From NCBI RefSeq assembly GCF_900112585.1, contig NZ_FOLY01000003.1, positions 372,001-436,000 of the forward strand: a stretch of DNA of 64,000 nt, read 5' to 3'. The DNA comes from Kushneria avicenniae (GTDB lineage Bacteria > Pseudomonadota > Gammaproteobacteria > Pseudomonadales > Halomonadaceae). A program made the position numbers and the translations under genes. The notes under the pieces were generated by a model that saw only the letters and a program-made list of their open reading frames with translations, ran no database searches and was not told where the DNA came from. Below are positions 42,895 to 51,450 of the stretch, in pieces (positions within the stretch are counted from its first letter, which is position 1; the number at the start of each line of letters is the position of its first letter).

Positions 42895-44163
42895 CTAGAT
42901 TTTCCCGATCGAACAATTCATGGCGTTTTCCAGTGCCGAATCGCGCAACCGCTTTAGACGAGCACAGCTGGTTTCATCGGGTGAGTCACTGTTACATCCG
43001 GCGCGGATCCAGTGCACGATGGTGCGAGTGTGAATCTTTTCCTCAGCGGTGCATGCTTCGCGCTGCCCTTTACCCGCTCCTTCAGGAAACACCGTCTGCC
43101 AGCCACCCCGGCTATACCAAGGGCTGAAGCGCTCCTCTTGCTCAAGCTCTACGTGATTGACCAATTTGGGCAGGTTACCTGGCAGCGCATTCAGCAGTGC
43201 CGCACGCAACTCAGGGCTTGACCAGCGGACAAGGGCGCGACCGCAGTCAGGTGTATTCGCTGGGTCGATTTTTTCGGGAAGCAGGTATATGCGACCTGTC
43301 AGGTGGCGTCCGATACCGGAATTATTGGCTTCAATATGGCCGTCGGAAAAACCGACTACCCTTAGTGGTTGCTTGTTAAAAAAATCATTGGCATCGCTCT
43401 CAAGCACCGCACCATTCAGAACACCAGGTCTCAATGTACGCCCAAAGAGCATGTCCCAGACTGCATCCAGATCAATCTGCACCTCCATGCTGAACGAGCA
43501 TTCCTGACGAAGAAATCGGTCCGAGCCAAAACCCTTTGCCGAATCCAGAGCATGGATTACGCTCGATGGCAGCAGCATTAAAGCATCGATAACCTGGTTG
43601 CGTAGTTTCAATTGTGCCTGCACCGTATCTGGCACCCGCGCTCCCAGCGCCTCCAGCGTCGCACGTGTCATGTAAAGAGATTCACCGGGCAGGACGCCGC
43701 CCATGACAATCTCCAACCGCCCTTGATGAAAACGGTAAAAACTTGGCACCTCATCGCGCTCTACGTGAGTCCCATATCGACCTTTCATCCGGTAGGTAAT
43801 CTCACGGCCACACTTGCGCATTAATGGCGTTAGTGATTTGACTAATGCCTCCCGAGCTTCGGGGGTGTCTTCACGTAATGTCAGCTCAAGGCGAGTCGTG
43901 TTGTAGCCTGAAACCTTGTCCATCATATGACGAAGCTCGGCGGCATTGGGTAGCGAGTAAATTGTCCATGCAAATGAGCCGAGCGTAGCAAAAATTAACA
44001 AGTAGCCCCATCCGGGCAACGGCTTTGAGTTTTTCTCTTCTCTCAATCCGAGACGTTTAGCCACTTTATTCAAAATAAAACCCAGTAGCACCATAGCAAA
44101 TAAAGATGCCAAGGGAATGACAAAGCTTGCGATGATCGCAACGAAAAGTTGAAGTAGACCCAT
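42895..44163 (-). CDS. hypothetical protein with two N-terminal membrane helices and a periplasmic domain
   Basis: I do not recognise this 422-residue protein. Two hydrophobic segments (about residues 3-33 and 52-70) separated by a basic loop RLGLREEKN lead to a soluble region of 350 residues. That region has cysteines at FRKCGREI-like, RQECSFSM, DCGRALVRW and four near the C-terminus (ACTAEEK, GCNSDS, SCARL, NCSIGKI), which suggests disulfides in the periplasm. Composition is AT-richer than the surroundings, and the next gene on the other strand is also an orphan. No close family or operon partner gives a role. Confidence 0.7.
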   Translation of the reverse strand: MGLLQLFVAIIASFVIPLASLFAMVLLGFILNKVAKRLGLREEKNSKPLPGWGYLLIFATLGSFAWTIYSLPNAAELRHMMDKVSGYNTTRLELTLREDTPEAREALVKSLTPLMRKCGREITYRMKGRYGTHVERDEVPSFYRFHQGRLEIVMGGVLPGESLYMTRATLEALGARVPDTVQAQLKLRNQVIDALMLLPSSVIHALDSAKGFGSDRFLRQECSFSMEVQIDLDAVWDMLFGRTLRPGVLNGAVLESDANDFFNKQPLRVVGFSDGHIEANNSGIGRHLTGRIYLLPEKIDPANTPDCGRALVRWSSPELRAALLNALPGNLPKLVNHVELEQEERFSPWYSRGGWQTVFPEGAGKGQREACTAEEKIHTRTIVHWIRAGCNSDSPDETSCARLKRLRDSALENAMNCSIGKI

Positions 44164-44415
44164 ACTTTAAAGATTAATATTCATTTGGTTTTTAAAAATG
44201 ATAGAACAAAAACAGTGTAAGAAAATGAAAAGAAAATATTTTAATCTGCTCATTGACCAACATTTACTTTTGACCATCAGCGGAAGAGTAAACCGCACTT
44301 AATTCAGCCATTTACGTTAAAACTGGCACCAGCAAAATCGCTGACGCGAGCCCATTGATCAATATAACATTTTTCACTAAAATAAGATTCTATCTCTTCA
44401 AATGCAGGCTAAAAA

Positions 44416-44730
44416 ATGGAAAGCAACAATCTTCAGGGCAAAAGGAAAAATAGAATCTTTGCGCTAATATTATCCATGTTTTTTGGTATCTTTGGCATTG
44501 ACCGATTTTACCTAGGCAAATGGAAATCGGGGATATTAAAAGCACTAACTCTAGGCGGTCTATTGCTATGGTGGTTCATCGATGCAGCGATACTACTTTT
44601 CGATGCATTTTTCTGTTCTCTGGGAAGGGAAAAAGGAATGATGAAAGACGCCAAGGGCAGGGATCTGAAGTACGGCCTATCGATGTATAGACTCAAGAAC
44701 GGACGCTTTGAAAAGGACTGGTTTAAATAA
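44416..44730 (+). CDS. TM2-domain membrane protein
   Basis: The 104-residue protein has a TM2 domain: a basic start KRKNRIFALILSMFFGIFGI, DRFYLGKWKSGILKALTLGG and a second helix LLLWWFIDAAILLFDA. TM2 proteins are small inner-membrane proteins of unknown role, often with a DRFYLG turn as here. The C-terminal part is charged. It is alone and low in GC, with no ribosome site better than a weak AGG-less context, so expression is unproven. Confidence 0.8.
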   Translation: MESNNLQGKRKNRIFALILSMFFGIFGIDRFYLGKWKSGILKALTLGGLLLWWFIDAAILLFDAFFCSLGREKGMMKDAKGRDLKYGLSMYRLKNGRFEKDWFK

Positions 44731-45080
44731 TTAAAGCTGCGAAAACCAGCCCTGCCCATCACTAATAGGTAACGGCATTCGGAACGAATTCAAACATCCT
44801 TGCATGGTTAAGAACAAGAGCACCATTATCATCGGGTATGTGCCGTCAAGATACTCGCCCATGCATCACTTGCCGAGCATTAACAACTGCTTTCTACTCC
44901 AGCAACATGGATAGATAAGGTGTTTGATTTTAACTTTTCTTGGCCAGCAGGTTTAGAGAGCTGGTAACGCGATGCGAGCGTAGGTTCAAAATTTTCTATA
45001 ACATGATTCTGCGCGTTTGTTCGCTAATCTGCCTCAAGCGATTCAAGAGCAGATTTTGAAACGGGCTCCGGACCTTATAC
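44731..45080. other. intergenic, no gene recognised
   Basis: No coding frame with a ribosome site, no RNA gene and no clear terminator is visible between the TM2 gene and norR. Composition is mixed. Confidence 0.5.
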
Positions 45081-46643
45081 CTATTTAAGTCCCAGCCGTC
45101 GCCCCAGGCGATGCAGATTGGCGCTATCGATTCCAAGCGCCCGGGCACTGGCGGCCCAGTTGTGATCGTGTGCGGCCAGTACCTGTTCAATGTGGTAACG
45201 CTGAAAAGTATCGGTGGCCTCGCGCAGGGAAAGCGTGTTATCCACAGCCGGTTGCGCTTGAGCAGGTGTGGATAAGCGATTTTCCGCAGGACCAGCACTG
45301 CCTGTGGCAGCCTCGATGGACAGATCCAGATGCGTACCGACAATGCGAACCACCGCCGAGCGACGCGATTCGGGGCGTGCATCGCCCATGGCCCGCAGGG
45401 CCGCCCGGCTCAGAGTGTGTTCAAGCTCGCGCACGTTGCCGGGCCAGTGCCAGGCCAGCAGGGCCTGCTCGGCGCTGATGTCCAGGCGCAGGTTGGCAAG
45501 CCCGAGCCGCACCCGGTTGTCCTCGAGAAAATGGCCGGCCAGCAGCAGAATGTCTTCACGCCGCTCGCGCAGCGGCGGAATGCGCAGCGGAAAGACGCTC
45601 AGGCGGTGATAGAGATCCTCGCGAAAGCGCCCGGCGGCCACTTCCTCGGCAAGATCGCGGTTGGTCACGGCGATCAGGCGTACATCCACCTTCACTGGCT
45701 GGTCGCTGCCCAGCGGCTGAATCTCGCCCTCCTGCAGAACGCGCAGCAGCCGCGGCTGCTGTGAGAGCGGCAGCTCGCCGATTTCATCAAGCATCAGGGT
45801 GCCACCATCGGCCATCGCAAAGTGGCCACGATGGTCGCAACTGGCGCCGGAAAAGGCGCCGCGACGGTGGCCGAACAGGGCGCTTTCGATCAGCGATTCC
45901 GGCAGCGTGGCGCAGTTGACCTTCACCAGCGGCCCGTTGCAGCGCCGCGAGCGCTCGTGCAGATAGCGCATCAGGCGCTCCTTGCCGACGCCGGTTTCTC
46001 CGTGCAGCAGCACGCTCAGATCGGTCGGCGCCACCAGCGCCATGCTTTCAAACAGTCGCGCCATGGCCGGGCTGTGCCAGCCGGGGGCGGGCAGGGGCGC
46101 GCTCTCCACGGTCGACAGCGCCTGATTGAGTCGTGACCGGGTCTCTGCCAGCTGTCCGGTCAGGCGCAGGCAGGTGGCAAGAAGCTCCGCTGTGGCCATC
46201 AGCTCATCATCGTCAATGCCTGCCATCTGATCAGGCATCAACGCATCGAGCGTCAGCATGCCCAGCAGCCGCTCACCGTCGCGCAGCGCCACGCCCATGC
46301 AGTCATGGACATGGGTCAGGTCGGCATCGAGCAGGCCGTCGAAGGGGTCCGGCAGAGGGCAGTCGCGCGGAAAACGACAGACCTGCGGATGCGCCGCGAT
46401 GGCGGCCAGACGCGGATGGGCCTCGAGCTGAAAGCGGCGACCGCACACTTCACTGCCCATTCCCAGCACCGCCACCGGCTGCAGCCCGCCCTCGACGCTG
46501 ACCATCAGCGTACAGGCATCGGCCGGATAGTTGCGCACCAGCGCGGCCAGCAACTGTGACCACTGCTCGTGCAGAGCCTCCATCTGCCTGCCGTCGCTCA
46601 GTGCGGCAAGCAGCTCGCGCAGCGCGCGTGAAAAGATGGTCAT
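45081..46643 (-). CDS. norR: NorR, nitric-oxide-responsive sigma-54 activator
   Basis: NorR senses nitric oxide through an iron in its GAF domain and then activates a sigma-54 promoter. The 520-residue protein has a GAF domain (residues 20-170), an AAA+ domain with Walker A GETGVGKE and Walker B-like DGGTLMLDEIGEL, and a Fis-type HTH at the end (NWAASARALGIDSANLHRLG). The sigma-54 contact loop reads GAFSGA rather than the usual GAFTGA. ATG 46643 has GGAG upstream. It is divergent from hmp, across three NorR-type sites and a sigma-54 promoter. Confidence 0.93.
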   Translation of the reverse strand: MTIFSRALRELLAALSDGRQMEALHEQWSQLLAALVRNYPADACTLMVSVEGGLQPVAVLGMGSEVCGRRFQLEAHPRLAAIAAHPQVCRFPRDCPLPDPFDGLLDADLTHVHDCMGVALRDGERLLGMLTLDALMPDQMAGIDDDELMATAELLATCLRLTGQLAETRSRLNQALSTVESAPLPAPGWHSPAMARLFESMALVAPTDLSVLLHGETGVGKERLMRYLHERSRRCNGPLVKVNCATLPESLIESALFGHRRGAFSGASCDHRGHFAMADGGTLMLDEIGELPLSQQPRLLRVLQEGEIQPLGSDQPVKVDVRLIAVTNRDLAEEVAAGRFREDLYHRLSVFPLRIPPLRERREDILLLAGHFLEDNRVRLGLANLRLDISAEQALLAWHWPGNVRELEHTLSRAALRAMGDARPESRRSAVVRIVGTHLDLSIEAATGSAGPAENRLSTPAQAQPAVDNTLSLREATDTFQRYHIEQVLAAHDHNWAASARALGIDSANLHRLGRRLGLK

Positions 46644-46702
46644 ATCGACACTCCGCCTGCCTGATCGTCATTTTGACATGCAAAAATGAGGTCATTATGA
46701 CC
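46639..46702. promoter_or_regulatory. three NorR-type binding sites
   Basis: Sites of form GTCA-N3-TGAC lie at 46667-46677 and 46691-46701, and a third with CGAC at 46639-46649, fitting the known GT-N7-AC pattern. Centres are 28 and 24 bases apart. The leftmost overlaps the norR start codon, which suggests autoregulation. E. coli norVW also carries three sites upstream of a sigma-54 promoter. Confidence 0.8.
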
Positions 46703-46813
46703 ATTTCCGCGGCATCAATACCAACGCATTGCAATGAGCGAATACCCGCCAGAGCGCCTGCGACGGGCCCCGAGGCGGTAATGATGTGGCAGGCTGTCGC
46801 AGTGTGTCCGGCC

Positions 46814-46829
46814 TGGCACGGGGCTTGCG
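46814..46829 (+). promoter_or_regulatory. sigma-54 promoter of hmp
   Basis: TGGCAC-N5-TTGC matches the -24/-12 consensus exactly, 46 bases upstream of the hmp start and about 115 bases downstream of the last NorR site. This is the spacing normal for an enhancer-bound activator. Confidence 0.88.
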
Positions 46830-46874
46830 ATATCAGACGTGTCTCTTGTGTTTCCCTGTCGCCAGGAGGGCGTC

Positions 46875-48053
46875 ATGCTTAACGAAAAGCAGCTTGAAAT
46901 CATCAATGCCACGGCCCCGGTGGTCGCCGAACATGCTGAAACCATCGCCAGCACCTTTTACCCGCTGATGTTCGAGCGCTATCCGCATGTGCGTTCGATG
47001 TTCAACATGCGCCATCAGCAGACCGGCGAACAGCCCCGCGCGCTGGCCCGCTCGGTCGTCGCCTACGCTCTCAACCGCCACGACCCGGAAGCGCTCGAGC
47101 GGCTCATGCGCCCGATCGTCAACAAGCACGTGGCGATCAATCTGCAGCCCGACCAGTATTCCATCGTGTCCGAATGCCTGATGGCCGCCATCGGCGAGGT
47201 GCTGGGCGATGCTGTCACCCCCGAGATTGCCGATGCCTGGAGCGGGCTCTACTGGGAGTTCGCCGAGCGGCTGATCGATGCCGAGGAGGCCACCTACCGC
47301 GCGCTTGAAGAGGCACCCGGCGGCTGGCGCGGCGAGCGCGATTTCACCCTGGTGGATCGCGTGCCGGAGAGCGAAGAGATCGTGTCGTTCTACTTCAGAC
47401 CGGCCGATGACCAACCCGTTCGCACCTTCCAGCCGGGCCAGTACCTGGGCGTGGCGCTCGACATTGACGGCGAGCAGTCCCTGCGCCAGTACAGCCTGAC
47501 CTCCCGCCCGAATGATGATGGCTATCGCATCTCGGTCAAACGCGAAGGCCAGGGCCGCGCCAGTCGCCACCTGCATGATCACGTCAACGTCGGCGATCAC
47601 ATCAGACTGCTGGCCCCGGTCGGTGAGATGGTGCTCGATGCGCGCGACGCGCCGGTCATGCTGATCAGTGCCGGTGTCGGACAGACACCGATGCTGTCGC
47701 TCATGGCGCAGGCACTCGATGCCGGTCGTCAGGTGATCTATCTGCATGGCGCCCGCAATGCCCGTGTTCATGCCTTTGGCGACCATCTCAAGGCGATGGC
47801 GGAACAGTACGGCAGCCAACTCACCTACCGCTACGTCTACAGCGAGCCCGAGAGCACCGAGGAGGCGCGACACAAGGGCATCATCGACCGGGCCCTGCTC
47901 ACCGATTATCTGCCGCGCGAGGTCACACCGAGCTGCTACTTTACCGGCCCGACCGGCTTCATGCGCGACGTGGACAACGCCCTGGCGGCGCTGGGCATCG
48001 ACACGCCGTATCGCCATTTCGAATACTTCGGCCCCTCCGGTGAGCTGCACTGA
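46875..48053 (+). CDS. hmp: flavohemoglobin (nitric oxide dioxygenase)
   Basis: Hmp turns nitric oxide to nitrate using oxygen and NAD(P)H. The 392-residue protein has a globin domain with the proximal haem His85 (NKHVAINL), an FAD domain (RQYSLTSRPND), and an NAD domain (LISAGVGQTPMLSLMAQAL). AGGAGGG lies before ATG 46875, so the in-frame upstream start at 46839 is rejected. It is controlled by the divergent NorR and a sigma-54 promoter. In enterobacteria hmp is mainly NsrR-controlled and NorR drives norVW; here NorR has taken over hmp, as in Vibrio and Pseudomonas. Confidence 0.96.
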   Translation: MLNEKQLEIINATAPVVAEHAETIASTFYPLMFERYPHVRSMFNMRHQQTGEQPRALARSVVAYALNRHDPEALERLMRPIVNKHVAINLQPDQYSIVSECLMAAIGEVLGDAVTPEIADAWSGLYWEFAERLIDAEEATYRALEEAPGGWRGERDFTLVDRVPESEEIVSFYFRPADDQPVRTFQPGQYLGVALDIDGEQSLRQYSLTSRPNDDGYRISVKREGQGRASRHLHDHVNVGDHIRLLAPVGEMVLDARDAPVMLISAGVGQTPMLSLMAQALDAGRQVIYLHGARNARVHAFGDHLKAMAEQYGSQLTYRYVYSEPESTEEARHKGIIDRALLTDYLPREVTPSCYFTGPTGFMRDVDNALAALGIDTPYRHFEYFGPSGELH

Positions 48054-48092
48054 CGGCCCGAAGGCAAGACCGACCGACGGCGGGTGTGAGAT

Positions 48093-48860
48093 CTAGAGGT
48101 GATAGACCTGGCTGCGCCCGCCGTCGATGAGAATGTCGGTGGCATTGATAAAGCGCGCCTCGTCACCGGCCAGAAACAGCGCTGTGGCGGCCACCTCTTC
48201 GGCGTCGCCAAAGCGCTTGCAGGGCAAAAGTTCGATCTGTTGCAACCGCTCTGCCTCGCTCAATCCGTCAAGCCAGGCCTGCGCGGAGGGCGTTGCAATC
48301 AGCCCCGGCGAAATCGAATTGATCCGAATACCCCGGGCCGCGTATTCGATACCGAGTGAACGGGTCAGCCCGATCAGGCCGTGTTTGGCCACCGGATAGG
48401 GAAAGGCCCCGGGAATGATCCGATGTCCATGGACCGAGGCGATATTGACCACATGACCGCGCGACTGCGAAAGCATCGACGGCAAAAGCGCCTGAATGCA
48501 GTGCCAGGCGCCTTCCAGATTGATCGACAGGCAGCGCTGCCAGAGCTCGGCATCCACCGCCATCGGGTCGGCGAAAACGTTGACCCCGGCGGCGTTGATC
48601 AAAATATCGACACCGCCCAGGGCGCTGAGCGAGGCGGCCATGACGCCCCTGACGGCCCCATGATCGGCCACATCCACCGTCTCGACATGAACCCTGCCGG
48701 GATACACCCGCCCCAGCCGGGTGCCCTCTCGAGTCAGGGCAGGCGCGTCCTGGTCCAGCAGTGCCACGCTGGCCCCCTCAATGAGAAAACGCTCTACCGT
48801 GGCAAGCCCGATGCCGCTGGCGGCACCGGTCACCACGGCCCGCTGTCCCTGAAGTCTCAT
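48093..48860 (-). CDS. short-chain dehydrogenase/reductase
   Basis: The 255-residue protein has the SDR signatures: cofactor motif VVTGAASGIGLA, LINAAG, catalytic Ser in NIASVHG, and YPVAKHG (Tyr and Lys) followed by SLGIEYAARGIRINSISPG. An acidic residue after the second strand (LLDQD) favours NAD over NADP. Sugar or polyol dehydrogenases are the nearest relatives by feel, but the substrate is unknown. It ends 39 bases from the hmp stop, convergent with it. Confidence 0.85.
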   Translation of the reverse strand: MRLQGQRAVVTGAASGIGLATVERFLIEGASVALLDQDAPALTREGTRLGRVYPGRVHVETVDVADHGAVRGVMAASLSALGGVDILINAAGVNVFADPMAVDAELWQRCLSINLEGAWHCIQALLPSMLSQSRGHVVNIASVHGHRIIPGAFPYPVAKHGLIGLTRSLGIEYAARGIRINSISPGLIATPSAQAWLDGLSEAERLQQIELLPCKRFGDAEEVAATALFLAGDEARFINATDILIDGGRSQVYHL

Positions 48861-48944
48861 GCACTGCCCTCGTGATGATTCGAGCGATCATCATCGCAGC
48901 TTCGGGGCGCACGGCGTACACGCCCTTGTGATGAGCCACAAAAA

Positions 48945-48980
48945 ACGGCCCGGAATCCCTGGACAGGCATTCCGGGCCGT
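48945..48980 (-). terminator. cyclophilin-gene terminator
   Basis: Twelve-base arms ACGGCCCGGAAT and ATTCCGGGCCGT, with a T-run on the minus strand beyond 48945, lie 16 bases after the stop of the cyclophilin gene. Confidence 0.9.
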
Positions 48981-48995
48981 CATGTCAGGGGCACA

Positions 48996-49562
48996 TCAAT
49001 CCAGTCGTTCGACGTCCAGAATGGTGATCGGATCACTGGGCACATCGGCGTAAGGGCCGCGACGACCGGTCGGCGCGCCGGAAATGGCATCGACCACGTC
49101 CATGCCGGAGACCACGTGGCCAAACACGGTGTAACCGGGCTCGTAGAGATTGCGATAATCGAGTGCCTGATTGTCGACCAGGTTGATGAAGAACTGGCTG
49201 GTGGCCGAGTCCGGCTGACCGGTGCGCGCCATGGCAATGGTGCCGCGGGTATTCTTGAGCTCACTCTCTTCCAGCGCGATGGGGTCGTGGGTCTTTTTGC
49301 GGGTCATGTCGGCCGTCATGCCGCCGCCCTGAATCATGAAGCCGTCGATCACACGGTGGAACACGGTGCCCTGATAGAAGTCTTCCCCGGCATAGCGCAG
49401 GAAGTTCTCCACCGTGCGTGGTGCGGCGGTGGCATCAAGTTCCAGCTCGATATTGCCCTGACTGGTCCGGATCTCGACATGCGGATGATCGGCATCGGCC
49501 AGTGCCAGGGGCGAGAGCAGCGGCAGCGCCAGCAGGCACCCGCGCAGTAACGGTTTCAGCAT
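48996..49562 (-). CDS. periplasmic cyclophilin-type peptidyl-prolyl isomerase (PpiA-like)
   Basis: The 188-residue protein has a signal peptide (MLKPLLRGCLLALPLLSPLA) and the cyclophilin core: TVFHRVIDGFMIQGGG, KNTRGTIAMARTGQPDSATS and a QFFIN segment, with a GYTVFGHVVSGMDVVD block. ATG 49562 has TGGAG upstream; the frame is open further but starts there are less good. Role: general folding helper for periplasmic proteins, PpiA-like; the lack of a long loop marks it as the bacterial periplasmic class. Confidence 0.9.
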   Translation of the reverse strand: MLKPLLRGCLLALPLLSPLALADADHPHVEIRTSQGNIELELDATAAPRTVENFLRYAGEDFYQGTVFHRVIDGFMIQGGGMTADMTRKKTHDPIALEESELKNTRGTIAMARTGQPDSATSQFFINLVDNQALDYRNLYEPGYTVFGHVVSGMDVVDAISGAPTGRRGPYADVPSDPITILDVERLD

Positions 49563-49679
49563 GAAAAGCGCTCCAGTCATACGGTGGGCCCGCCAGACTA
49601 GCCGGGCGCGGAAAGTCTGACCAGCTCTCCGGATCATTTTCATCCCTGACAGGCGGCCCGGTGGTCTCGTCCCTGCACA

Positions 49680-51440
49680 TCACCCCCGCCGCCAGAGACT
49701 CGACAGCGACACCGCCAGAATCGACATCAGCACCAGCGCCAGCGCGGGCACCAGCACCGCCCAGGGAGCGCGCTCCAGATAGGGGATACCTTCGGCGAGC
49801 AATAGCCCCCACTCCGGCGCGGGCGGGCGCGGCCCGAGCCCCAGAAAACCGAGCGCGGCCAGCGCCAGCGCGATGCCGGGCAGGCGCAGCATGGCGTGAC
49901 GAAAGACCGGACCAATGACCGACGGCAGAATATAGCGGCTCAAAAGGCGCCACCGACCTACCCCCAGCATGGGCGTGATACGCACGTGCGCCTGGCCCTG
50001 CACCTCGGTTACCAGCGCCGCAGTATGGGCCGCCAGCGGCGCCCAGCTTACCAGCGTGACGGCCAGAATGGCCCCGCTGGCGCTCGGCCCCATGAGGCCG
50101 GCCACCAACAGCCCGGCGATTACCGGGGGGGTGGCGTTGGTCACCTCGATCGGCCCGGCAGCCAGTCGCGGCATCAGCCCGATCAAAACGCCAAGAACGA
50201 AGGTGATCGACACCACCAGCAGTGCCATGCCCATGGTGGAGAGCGCCCCGTGGCTGACGCGGGCGAGAATGTCGCGCCCGGTGCCGTCGGCGCCCAGCGG
50301 CAGATCAAGACTCGGCGGCTGCAGGCGCAGATAGTTTGAGGCCAGCGGGTCACGGCCAATCCCGGCGACGATGATGATCACCAGCAGCAGCGCCACCGCG
50401 ACCGGTACGACCCACTGCCACCGCCCGTGATGCGGCTCATGGCGGGTGACTGGCACGGCGCCGGCGCGCAGGGTACGCCCCAGCAGCAGGGTGCGCCCGA
50501 GCCCCGCGGCACCGCCAAGCACCACGGCAATCGCCAGCAGCAGCAGAATGCCGGTCTGAAGCGCGGGTAGATCCTGCGCCGAGGCCGCCCCCAGCGTGGC
50601 GCGGCCCAGGCCGGGAATCGAGAACACCTGCTCGACGGCAATCGCGCCGCCGGTCAGCCCGACAATCACCAGACCGACCTGGGGCAGCAGACTGGGCAGG
50701 GTGCGCTTGAGCACGGCCAGCGCAATGCGCCGCCGGCCAAAGCCCGCCACGTGCCAGGTCGCGACCCAGCGTTCGGAGAAGCTGGCCGTCAGGCCGTCAC
50801 TGAACAGCCGCCCCATCAGCCCGCCGGCCGGCAGCCCAAGCGACAGCGCCGGCAGTATCATGTGGCGCGCCTCGCCCCAGCCGTAAGGCGGCAGCCAGTT
50901 GAGCCCGGCGGCAAAGATCACCAGCAGCAGAGCAGCGAGCAGAAACTCCGGCAGCGCAGTGAGTGTGGCGCCCAGCGCGCCGGAGGTTGGCGCGGGCTCG
51001 CCCATCAATCCGCGACGCACGGCCGTGACGCATAGCGCCATGGTGGTGACCAGCGCCAACAGCATGGCCGCCAGCATCAATGCCAGCGAGACACCGGTGG
51101 CCTGCAGCATGCCGGGCAGCACCGGGCCGCCCGAGATCCACGAGACCCCGGCATCGCCGTGCATCAGCCCCCAGAGCCAGTGGCCCAGCTTCTCCCACGG
51201 GCCCATGTCGAGCCCGAGCTGGGCGCGAATCGAGTCCAGCGCCTCCGCGGTGGGATTCTGATCGCCGGCGCGGGCGCGCAGAATGCTCAGCGCCGGATCG
51301 CGCCCGGAGAGCCAGGGCAAAAGCCCGACCAGCACCACCACCGCGGCCAGCGTCACCAGCCGCGAAAGGGTGGGCACCAGCGCGCGCAGCGCGGGCCTCA
51401 AGGCAGGAGAAGGCGAGACGCCGACGCTTGCAGTGCTCAT
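49680..51440 (-). CDS. fused dipeptide/nickel-type ABC permease (DppB-DppC in one chain)
   Basis: The 586-residue protein holds two permease domains in tandem. The first (residues 20-320) has a DppB-like region ending VEQVFSIPGLGR. The second (residues 345-575) begins with LRLQPPSLDLPLGADGTGRDILARVSHG, a DppC hallmark, and has an EAA-like loop. In most species these are two proteins. ATG 51440 is used; the frame is open to 51470, overlapping the stop of the upstream gene, so translation is coupled. The operon also encodes a binding protein and two ATPases, all on the minus strand behind a Zur-like box. Confidence 0.9.
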   Translation of the reverse strand: MSTASVGVSPSPALRPALRALVPTLSRLVTLAAVVVLVGLLPWLSGRDPALSILRARAGDQNPTAEALDSIRAQLGLDMGPWEKLGHWLWGLMHGDAGVSWISGGPVLPGMLQATGVSLALMLAAMLLALVTTMALCVTAVRRGLMGEPAPTSGALGATLTALPEFLLAALLLVIFAAGLNWLPPYGWGEARHMILPALSLGLPAGGLMGRLFSDGLTASFSERWVATWHVAGFGRRRIALAVLKRTLPSLLPQVGLVIVGLTGGAIAVEQVFSIPGLGRATLGAASAQDLPALQTGILLLLAIAVVLGGAAGLGRTLLLGRTLRAGAVPVTRHEPHHGRWQWVVPVAVALLLVIIIVAGIGRDPLASNYLRLQPPSLDLPLGADGTGRDILARVSHGALSTMGMALLVVSITFVLGVLIGLMPRLAAGPIEVTNATPPVIAGLLVAGLMGPSASGAILAVTLVSWAPLAAHTAALVTEVQGQAHVRITPMLGVGRWRLLSRYILPSVIGPVFRHAMLRLPGIALALAALGFLGLGPRPPAPEWGLLLAEGIPYLERAPWAVLVPALALVLMSILAVSLSSLWRRG

Positions 51441-51450
51441 GGGAAAGGCC

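Noticed and set aside
46833-48050. Long minus-strand open frame (about 405 codons) opposite hmp
   Set aside because: It shadows the unmistakable flavohemoglobin gene; its translation is a low-complexity His/Arg/Gly-rich sequence with no known motif.
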